NCBI GenBank assembly: GCA_963693305.1
Contig: OY855914.1
Location: forward strand, 19,672,472-19,736,471
Length of the DNA: 64,000 nt
From: Meandrina meandrites
Taxonomy: Eukaryota; Cnidaria; Anthozoa; Scleractinia; Meandrinidae
Direction: 5' to 3'
The notes under the pieces were generated by a model. That model had not been told where the DNA came from, did not search any database, and saw nothing but the letters and a program-made list of their open reading frames with translations. Both the position numbers and the translations under genes were made by a program. The first letter of the stretch is position 1. Each line of letters opens with the position of its first letter. Below are positions 59,701-64,000 of this stretch, in pieces.

Positions 59701-60668
59701 TATATGGTACAAAACATCCCAGCGTCTAGCCACTTGTCACATGCTGTAGCTCCATTTAAGGGTATTGGTAAATCGGGACACGCCGTACCTTTTAATAAAG
59801 AAGCAGAACGACTTGCTTAGTCATAAAATTAAGCATTTGAATTCTGTTAGGCATACTTAAAGCGTCACATTTTAGGAGTGCAACAGTACCTCATGTGAAG
59901 CTCTAATTTCAGGGGGCTTATAAAACAATATCGCTTATTGTTTTTAGGGATATAAGCATTGTTTGTGCCCTTTATCCTATTGTTCTCACGGCCAATTATG
60001 TGAGACGTTCGTTAAGGTGCTGCTGGACCCCATTTTAGTAGAATGATTTGAATTACAATAAACACGATCCGACTAAAAAGCAACATACAACTTGACCATG
60101 CTTAGTGCCTTAAATGTCCCGCAAAAACAATAGTCAAAGCCTCGCAATCAAGGAAATATCCGAAAACCATCACCCCGCTCGTAAAAAAAAAATAGGGACG
60201 ACGAATAAAAAACAAACGTCTTTAGTTCTCTTCTAGATACAATAATTATTAGTAACCCAATGTTATGTAGGAACTTGTATCAACGCGGTGGTCTACGTTA
60301 AACGCTGGATCGAGCGCTCCATTTTTTTATACGCTGCTCGAGGTCACTGTGTGATTGCCTTTGAGCACTCTCACCGTTCTATTCTCGGGAAACTACTATA
60401 ACATCGCTCTGACATAACAAGTTGTTCATACCTCCAATAATAACTCGAAAATGACATTTGGCAGTGTTTCCTGCTTTATCCTCTGCAGTATAAGTTATGT
60501 TGTGTTCTCCCCATGTAAACTCGCTTCCATTTTTTCTGCTTGTCTTAAAAAACTGTACGCCGACATTATCCGTAACAGTGACTCCCGGTAGATAGACCTT
60601 ATGCATTTTCTTTGCAGACGTCTTGTGAATGTCATCAGGGCAAGAAGCAAACTTAGGCGGCTCAAGAT
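40433..60668 (-). CDS. HYR-sushi-Ephrin_rec-like/TM/ZU5-UPA-death receptor gene, 12 exons seen, 5' end beyond window
   Basis: Twelve exons (60432-60668, 59600-59788, 57051-57536, 55950-56108, 54095-54230, 53375-53564, 52864-53257, 52125-52400, 50872-51021, 49563-49742, 41693-41843, 40433-40788) add up to 2904 bp, about 967 codons. Outside the cell: HYR, sushi, a ~162-residue module, Ephrin_rec_like (GCC2_GCC3), all in phase-1 exons, an arrangement like part of SVEP1. Then one TM helix. Inside: ZU5, UPA-like region, Ser/Arg/Gly linker, death domain, the order of UNC5 netrin receptors. It has no Ig or TSP1 modules, so it is not an UNC5 orthologue. A membrane death-fold receptor for an extracellular ligand is inferred; ligand unknown. 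All junctions fit except ZU5 to UPA. Signal peptide and earlier modules should lie right of 60668. Confidence 0.82.
40789..41692. other. Gene B intron with G-rich tract
   Basis: Contains a G tract (41157-41178) followed by ggggtggggtggggt. Nothing else seen. Confidence 0.7.
41693..41843 (-). CDS. Gene B exon: Ser/Gly/Arg linker before the death domain
   Basis: 151 bp, acceptor gttatttaag|CGGCAGAG, donor CCCCAG|gtattt, phase 0 in, phase 1 out, fitting both neighbours. Reads [20 protein letters not shown], then a Gly/Ser/Ala run, then an acidic stretch and PEGKPTSP. The RRSS and RRDTTSS sites look like basophilic kinase targets. A flexible tether between UPA and death domain is inferred. Confidence 0.78.
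41970..42212. repeat. Compound microsatellite (GAAC)n(GAAT)n
   Basis: About 49 GAAC units then 11 GAAT units, 243 bp, inside a gene B intron. Confidence 0.98.
42300..42860. repeat. MITE-like segment with a long hairpin (42652-42838)
   Basis: The arms, about 85 nt each, pair gttagaggctgtt, gtgttttgtttacaaatac, acgcac and cgcacaatgaac, aaattttcaatactgcac, with few mismatches around a tcggctacgcctc loop. The left part has ttggcaataacg and gcacgtgatttta. No ORF. Confidence 0.82.
42884..44145. mobile_element. Fold-back element, copy 1, complete (~1.26 kb)
   Basis: Terminal inverted repeats of about 230-260 bp beginning taatatatag-tttaggcagg and including tgcactttactgggttcctc and tcttagggctattcaatgta. 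The interior has a tandem caaggcaaaaag-tcaactcaagg and a frame of 86 codons (43205-43465) with no recognised domain. Copy 2 is split at 15960-16203 / 21318-22118. Confidence 0.85.
44144..44600 (-). pseudogene. LINE reverse-transcriptase C-terminal fragment
   Basis: Minus strand: 44598-44371 reads [20 protein letters not shown] then [17 protein letters not shown], and 44383-44144 reads [19 protein letters not shown], the tail of a non-LTR retrotransposon ORF2 where a tRNA-synthetase-like segment is followed by an x-R-x-C finger. A frame change near 44380 deletes most of the finger. It abuts the fold-back element. Confidence 0.65.
44791..44902. repeat. Compound microsatellite (GGAC)n(GGAT)n
   Basis: About 14 GGAC units then 13 GGAT units. 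Confidence 0.98.
45195..46335 (-). other. Promoter-to-poly(A) unit, possible solo LTR
   Basis: On the minus strand a strong TATA box GGGGTATATAAGGGGG (about 46314-46330) is followed by about 1.1 kb without a long frame, except 114 codons at 46218-45874, and by CCTAAATAAACTTATTTG, a polyadenylation signal near 45200. A TATA box and AATAAA this close are usual for an LTR; TG/CA ends and target duplication could not be fixed. A non-coding transcript is the alternative. Confidence 0.4.
45448..45860. repeat. Degenerate tandem repeat (~105-130-bp unit)
   Basis: atattgtgccagttaggc, caaacaaacttcttgtacaa, gggagcccactactttgga and ctaaaatcccc recur four times or so, inside the unit above. Confidence 0.75.
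46598..46728. repeat. Tandem repeat, ~30-bp unit, about four copies
   Basis: aataaatgttaactgcaagc followed by aaactacagg, alternating with taaccgcaagcaaa. Confidence 0.88.
47442..48207 (+). pseudogene. Penelope-like reverse transcriptase/GIY-YIG C-terminus, frameshifted
   Basis: Open from 47442 to 47957 (171 codons). Near 47940 the expected ...TEHK-RATRNG continues only after a frame change (VTSD-stop in the old frame, [16 protein letters not shown] in the new), and then runs to TGA at 48205-48207 through [17 protein letters not shown] and [20 protein letters not shown]. Only the RT thumb and nuclease remain; palm and fingers are lost. Confidence 0.82.
48353..48392 (+). ncRNA. Hammerhead-like core in Penelope terminal repeat
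   Basis: ctgaagatgac, a gap that can close with gtc, then gaaacgtcag; the outer ctga..cgtcag can pair. It resembles the CTGANGA...GAAA core but with an insertion. The same text inverted is at 47355-47394. Confidence 0.3.
48540..49235. mobile_element. Right-end relative of the 5.1 kb hAT-like element
   Basis: Repeated tttagaacgaggaatattca (about five times), then cgatcgaatcgattgatccg and gacagtattggacatgagtg, as at 20600-21309. The matching left end was not found nearby, so it is truncated. No target duplication seen. Confidence 0.72.
49563..49742 (-). CDS. Gene B exon: UPA-like region, last part
   Basis: 180 bp, acceptor tcacttttag|ATATTCAAC, donor CTGAAG|gtaaga, phase 0-0. Strand-rich text [19 protein letters not shown] and QMYINPG resembles the C-terminal strands of a UPA domain. 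An alternative donor CCAG|gttttac would be phase 1 and would not fit the next exon, so it was set aside. Confidence 0.8.
49965..50195. repeat. G tract and degenerate repeats of aaatatcccgtatcc
   Basis: Six to seven loose copies of taaatatcccgtatccc spaced 25-40 bp, after a G run; probably a subterminal array of a decayed element. Confidence 0.65.
50872..51021 (-). CDS. Gene B exon: UPA-like region, middle part
   Basis: 150 bp, acceptor tttacaag|CGAGTGG, donor ACACAG|gtaagc, phase 0-0, exactly 50 codons. Translation: [20 protein letters not shown], then [18 protein letters not shown], matching the UPA pattern of a short loop then a strand of alternating apolar residues. Confidence 0.82.
51835..52010. 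repeat. Long hairpin, ~65-bp arms, in a gene B intron
   Basis: cgtctgttcagttatagatc is mirrored by gatctataactgaacagacg, extending through cacaaaagacgtcaaaa / ttttgacgtcatctgtg and ttaccac. It lies 115 bp downstream of the UPA-coding exon 52125-52400. Confidence 0.88.
52125..52400 (-). CDS. Gene B exon: ZU5 C-terminal strands / UPA-like region, first part
   Basis: 276 bp, acceptor aaatccag|GGCCCTAAC, donor AAGAGG|gtaggt, phase 0 out. The frame used gives [11 protein letters not shown], then [19 protein letters not shown], which resembles the F-S-x-F/W-C end of ZU5 in UNC5-like proteins, and [27 protein letters not shown], like the UPA start with its RVYC-D-D strand. The other two frames close quickly. 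Only the upstream junction is unresolved. Confidence 0.8.
52401..52863. other. Gene B intron or missing exon sequence
   Basis: Between the ZU5 and UPA exons. AT-rich; no obvious microexon that would repair the phase. Confidence 0.6.
52864..53257 (-). CDS. Gene B exon: ZU5 domain
   Basis: 394 bp from acceptor attctacag|AATGGAA (phase 0) to the likeliest donor TACAGAT|gtgagc (phase 1). ZU5 marks: [27 protein letters not shown] (a beta strand then the conserved IP-G turn), [16 protein letters not shown] and [15 protein letters not shown]5 domains in UNC5 and ankyrins pack on UPA and death domains. The donor is uncertain: the next exon reads phase 0, not phase 1. Confidence 0.88.
53375..53564 (-). 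CDS. Gene B exon: intracellular juxtamembrane linker
   Basis: 190 bp, acceptor ctttttttag|AGCTACC, donor TCAAAG|gtatgt, phase 2 in, phase 0 out. His- and Glu-rich start ([19 protein letters not shown]), then [18 protein letters not shown]. No named domain; it links TM to ZU5. Confidence 0.85.
54095..54230 (-). CDS. Gene B exon: juxtamembrane and transmembrane helix
   Basis: 136 bp, acceptor tttctttcag|AAAATG, donor TATCT|gtaagt, phase 1 in, phase 2 out. A short polar stalk ([12 protein letters not shown]) is followed by about 23 apolar residues from [20 protein letters not shown] and then VRKY, a positive stop-transfer end. This fixes the orientation: modular part outside, ZU5 and death domain inside. 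Confidence 0.92.
54400..54930. mobile_element. MITE-like segment enclosing an (ATC)n microsatellite
   Basis: gtgcgttcaattga near 54402 and, inverted, tcaattgaacggac near 54912, with looser pairing inward. (ATC)n spans 54518-54571. Ends and duplication uncertain. Confidence 0.5.
54931..55949. other. Gene B intron, no further feature
   Basis: Contains a C tract (55741-55758) and a 133-codon frame (54960-55361) without domain-like text. Confidence 0.6.
55950..56108 (-). CDS. Gene B exon: Ephrin_rec_like (GCC2_GCC3) cysteine-rich module
   Basis: 159 bp, acceptor tttattag|TAAACTG, donor CCAAG|gtcatt, phase 1-1. Translation shows [39 protein letters not shown] and KDC, the repeated C-PxG-Y and Y-x-D-x-x-G/A-Q pattern of this family. 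In frame with both neighbours. Confidence 0.9.
56689..56873. repeat. Adjacent microsatellites (AAT)n and (ATCA/ATCC)n
   Basis: AAT units 56689-56755, then ATCA-ATCC-ATCA units 56775-56873, the ATCC block flanked on both sides by ATCA. Confidence 0.97.
57051..57536 (-). CDS. Gene B exon: ~162-residue extracellular module
   Basis: 486 bp, acceptor atttacag|GAACGCGC, donor AAATGTG|gtaagt, phase 1-1. I do not know a named domain for it. Visible: a helical start, [18 protein letters not shown] with paired cysteines, a basic RRRD site that could be a cleavage point, a beta-rich stretch [10 protein letters not shown], and near the end [14 protein letters not shown] and [10 protein letters not shown]. 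The same order (sushi, such a module, then cysteine-rich repeats) occurs in SVEP1-type proteins, so I read it as the spacer before the Ephrin_rec_like module. Confidence 0.85.
57846..58829. mobile_element. piggyBac-like MITE, 984 bp, TTAA target
   Basis: TTAA|CCCTTTAA at the left (57842-57853) and TTAAAGGG|TTAA at the right (58822-58833): inverted CCCTTTAA ends flanked by TTAA, the piggyBac signature. No transposase; a 122-codon minus frame (58434-58066) is not recognised. Lies in the gene B intron between the sushi exon and the 162-residue module. Confidence 0.7.
58830..59599. other. Gene B intron remainder
   Basis: Contains the palindrome cgcctttttaaaaaggcg (59034-59051) and a paired agtagaaactctttaagatt / gagtttctactaaagatt that may mark another decayed element. 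Confidence 0.55.
59600..59788 (-). CDS. Gene B exon: sushi (CCP) domain
   Basis: 189 bp, acceptor attaaaag|GTACGGCG, donor GCTCTA|gtaagg, phase 1-1. Cysteines and aromatic residues are those of a complement control module: [38 protein letters not shown] and VPDCS. It follows directly on the HYR exon in frame. Confidence 0.92.
59789..60431. other. Gene B intron between HYR and sushi exons
   Basis: Nothing beyond AT-rich unique sequence. Confidence 0.75.
60432..60668 (-). CDS. Gene B exon: HYR domain
   Basis: 237 bp, acceptor caatcag|ATCTTGAG after a poly-T tract, donor TTGGAG|gtatga, phase 1 in and out. The translation has the HYR marks: [14 protein letters not shown] at the start, [27 protein letters not shown] and CHFRVII at the end. 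HYR is an immunoglobulin-like fold often placed beside sushi modules in adhesion proteins. The phase-1 start shows that at least one more exon lies upstream. Confidence 0.9.
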
Positions 60669-61200
60669 CTGATTGAAAAAAAAAAAAAAAACGTAGTTGA
60701 CTAAAGGACAACCAATAATCGTTTCTTGTCCTTCGCTCTTTTCCATCAGCTGTAAAAACAGACGTCTGAGATGAGGCTCGAATTCCGCCGCTTTTTCGAG
60801 TGAGGCCGTCGTTTTTCCGTGGAGAAGGACTACACGCTAATTTTCCCGAACAGCAGCTTGTAATTGGTGGCGTAAATCTTGCATTGTCCTTTAATTGGTG
60901 ATTAATTGCGCACGAAAATTCATAATCCAGCAACTACCAATCAAAGGTGCACAGATCTCTGTGGAAACAACGCGATCAGTATGGAATTTTCAGCTCCATA
61001 TTCAAACGTCTCTTTTGGAAGGAAAGGAAGTAATCTAAAACATCTAATGGTTAAACATTCTTCATTACATAAACTGCCGTTTTTTATAGGGCATTTGACC
61101 ACCGAGAAAAAACAGTATCTTAACGTATACAAAATTACGATAATTTTTTATTTGATTTGATATCACCAATCACGTGATAAGACGCCATTCGCTTCCTTTC
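60669..61200. other. Upstream intron of gene B
   Basis: Starts with a polypyrimidine/A15 tract at the HYR acceptor. No further exon recognised. Confidence 0.6.
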
Positions 61201-61276
61201 GCGCAACTATTTAGAGTTGATGAATGAATGGTAACGCGTTCGCTAGTTTCTCTCAGTTTGTCGAAAGTTTCTTGAA

Positions 61277-61387
61277 ATGGCTACAAACATAGCAAACACT
61301 GAACGATTCTTATCGCTCACGGACGTTGATATTGACAAATTTCTGGAAGCAGAAAAGCTTGTAAATCACTCGCCTGACGGCTCGTGA
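61277..61387 (+). pseudogene. Relic DUF3504-type N-terminus ending in a palindrome
   Basis: MATNIANTERFLSLTDVDID then KFLEAEK, the same layout as [20 protein letters not shown] at 11630. After 25 or so codons it runs into gcttgtaaatcactcg / gctcgtgatttacaagc, a hairpin that ends the frame. Confidence 0.45.
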
Positions 61388-61514
61388 TTTACAAGCTTTT
61401 ATCGTGTTCTCCCAACTTCCGAAGGGGGTTTATTGCGCCGGTAAACCCCTATAAAGTGTGGTCTACTGCTTAAGGAAAGGTCAGATTATGGAAGTCATTC
61501 GGAATATTCATACA

Positions 61515-61642
61515 TCAATAAACAATTATTCCATGAGCCCGCGTTGGATACGAGGTGGTAAATAGCCAACGAGGCGCGAAGCGCCGAGTTGGCTATAACC
61601 ACTCGTATCCAACAAGAGTGAATGGAATAATTGTTTATTAAA
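61515..61642. repeat. Long hairpin around a gcgcgaagcgcc loop
   Basis: caataaacaattattccat is mirrored by atggaataattgtttatta; inside it gttggatacgag and tagccaac pair with ctcgtatccaac and gttggcta. About 45-bp arms. Confidence 0.85.
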
Positions 61643-62568
61643 TTCTTCTTTAGTATAAATCAACTGGACATTTCATTTTGATGTAAACGAAGTGATAGTA
61701 TGAGGAGGCGGGAAATTTGTGGCGCGGTGTTCACTTCTTAAGTTGAATGAAACACGAGAGAAAAGCGAGCGAGAGAGTTTTCTTCTGAAGATTTTCCTCG
61801 GACAATCTCGTCGTAAATCGTCTTTTCATCTTGGAAAATTGTGACAACTATTAAGGTTTACGGGAAGATCCGAAGCAAAAGCTTTTCTGGAAATTATACG
61901 CCTTGTGCAAGACGAGCGAAGTAAGTGTTTACATATTGTACTTGTTTACGGCTCCACGGCTGTCATCAATACTACTACATTATGCTGAAACTAAATTGCA
62001 CTCAGAGTCGATAAAGTTTATGGACGTATAAAAGGACAACATCAAGATTGAAAGGTAACAAATTAACTTAACTGAAGTGCTGAGCCGAATTTTACGTCGA
62101 ACACTGAATGAAATTGTGTAAGTTTTCTGACCTTCCTGTAAACTATTTGTTGCTTTTCTTCTTCGTTCAGTCGCTCTTATTGCATATTTACAAGTATTTT
62201 TAATTAAACGTTTCGCATCAATCCTTTCAGTTTTAGGTAGTTGAATCAACTATGTCATTTTATGGAATTTGTGTCGTTTCAGGGAAGTTACTGTCGATCA
62301 TTTCTTGAATAAGCTTATAAAGCTCGCCAAATGTGCCACTTTTCTGATGGAACGTTCGCTTCCCACAGGAAATTTTAAGCTGAGCGGCACTTGCAGCACT
62401 CGTTTCCCATATAAGGTCAAACATAGGTATATTGGCTAATAACCGGGATTCAGTAAACCAATCACAAAGCTAGAAATGCAATATCCGAGGTTGAGAATGT
62501 TTAAATGAAATAAATTATACAACACATTGCAGTACATAACATTTTTTAAACATCTATTAAAATGCTAC

Positions 62569-63324
62569 TACTCTGCGAGCAGAGTCTTCTTCGATCTTCC
62601 TAGATTAGTCGGAAAGAGGAAGAAGACTCTGCTAACGGCCTCGAGTTTCTTTGAATTGCCACTCATCCAAGGAAATGGATGAGTCAGACCAGTTTCGACC
62701 CGGTCAGACCGGTTTTCCACTGTTGCGCATGATCAATGGTACGAATTGCTGACTTTCTCTGCGCCTACGGTAATTTGTTTACAGTCGATCGTTGAATCGA
62801 AAGTGGTGGCCGCGTCGCTTTCGTACAAAATGTTTAAAAAAGCAGCGAATTCTGCTCGCTGTAAATTTCAAATCGGGCAGATTTCAAGCCTCACGGAACC
62901 ACAATCACGTCTCGTTTTCGAAGTGGAAAACATACGTTTTTATCTCTTCCGACCGGACATGGCAAATTTGTTGATTTACCAAATCTGCCCGATGGTTGTA
63001 AAGGATCTTGTATCAATGGAAAGCCAATTTCCAACTGAACCAATGTTCGTCGATTTCTCTCCTCTGAATTCCATAATTGCCGGCCAAATACAAGTTTTGA
63101 GCAGGTATCAATCGATATATTAATTTCAGACTCGCAATAATATATTTTCTTTACCGACATTTGAAAATTTAATTGTTATCACAACTTGAGAGTGAGGCTG
63201 AGCGAGGCTTGGCTACATTTGATTTTGGAGCATGCTCAATATGAATACTCAAGGCCGTAAGCAGAGTCTTCTTCCTCTTCCCTACTAATCTAGGAAGATC
63301 GAAGAAGACCCTGCTGGCAGAGTA
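62569..63324. mobile_element. Fold-back MITE, ~80-bp inverted ends that are themselves palindromic
   Basis: Left gcagagtcttcttcgatctt...ggaagaagactctgc and right gcagagtcttcttcctcttc...gatcgaagaagaccctgc are reverse complements of each other and each nearly self-complementary. The interior has gggcagattt / aaatctgcccg as a second inverted pair and a 125-codon plus frame (62746-63123) with no recognised domain. Confidence 0.82.
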
Positions 63325-63587
63325 AAATGCTACAAACCTAAACTTTGATGAAATTGCACCCCCAAAAATAGAGGTACAGTACCTAACAAAAATCAAAGTC
63401 TCCTTCGAGCCACCTCATGGTATCTGGTTATTATTCTTATGAACCTTTGCCTCTTTTCCAACTGTTTTAGTTGAAAAATGCAATAGAAATATATGAGGAT
63501 GGAATGAACTTGACGCGGAATGGGAAGGTTGGGTTGGGGGGTGCTTCCATATATACATGCTATATGCCGCTGTGCAGGGTGGGGTTT

Positions 63588-64000
63588 CAAGCAATTTTTG
63601 CTCAATAAGACTAGGCTAGTACATTGTGATTGAAACTTCACACTGAAAGAACCTTATGTAAATATAAATACAAATTATTACAGGAATCTTAAAAGCAACT
63701 GTCTGCAGTTGTAATAGAGTTTCTGAAGAACAACAAGTCTCAAGTAGAGTAGGAATTTTTATGTGTTTGATAGTTACATACTGTGATTACTCTTATGAAA
63801 AGACACATCAGTTGTGTTTTATCAGCTTTGAGCTAGGCAGTTGCCATTGTAGAATGTATTTTTATATCAGTCTTTCATAAATCCATCAGTACAATTTATG
63901 ATCATGACAAGTTTGATGTTGTCTTCTTCTGAATTAGTGCAAAATTTGCACAGAATAAAATTTTGTTAAATCTGTTGCCTTGTTGTTGTCCTTTGTAGCA
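63588..64000. repeat. Interspersed repeat, inverted partner of 36448-36853, cut by window end
   Basis: Reverse complement of 36448-36853 with scattered substitutions; runs to the last base, so its right limit is unknown. Confidence 0.9.

Overview
The window looks like AT-rich eukaryotic DNA from a cnidarian, most likely a stony coral or close relative. The signs are GT-AG introns, metazoan-only domains (YWTD propeller, HYR, ZU5, death domain), tRNA-derived SINEs and a dense load of small DNA transposons, Penelope-like elements and microsatellites. No prokaryotic feature is seen. The species call is an inference; I could not run a search.

Two host genes lie head to tail on the minus strand. 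Gene A (1-23264, 3' end off the left edge) is an LRP5/6-type Wnt co-receptor. Exon 1 (signal peptide, 23189-23264) is followed by a ~15 kb first intron, then exons for the first YWTD propeller, an EGF module and most of the second propeller. Every splice phase fits. Gene B (40433-60668, 5' end off the right edge) is a multi-exon single-pass receptor. It joins an SVEP1-like extracellular part (HYR, sushi, a ~162-residue module, Ephrin_rec_like) to an UNC5-like intracellular part (ZU5, UPA-like region, Ser/Arg/Gly linker, death domain). All junctions but one (ZU5 to UPA) are in frame.

The rest is mobile and repetitive DNA. Intron 1 of gene A holds: an X-Y-X repeat block (8153-11376) with SINEs; a tyrosine-recombinase (Crypton/DUF3504-type) element that appears to have terminal inverted repeats (11376-13076); a hAT-like element with 7-bp target duplication (13466-14751); and a 5.1 kb hAT-like element with a perfect 8-bp target duplication (16204-21309) inserted into an older fold-back element, and itself holding a second inverted-repeat element with a relic recombinase ORF (18417-19272). 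Segment Y has a second copy (23399-24760) just upstream of the gene A start codon. Each Y copy carries a different insertion that the other lacks, so each serves as an empty site.

Between genes (23.3-40.4 kb) lie a higher-order repeat (26.4-30.2 kb), a GC-rich tandem repeat, a broken Penelope-like element with a hammerhead-like motif, and a mariner-like MITE. Introns of gene B carry compound microsatellites, a Penelope-like element with 99-bp inverted terminal copies, a possible LTR, a piggyBac-like MITE and several long hairpins.
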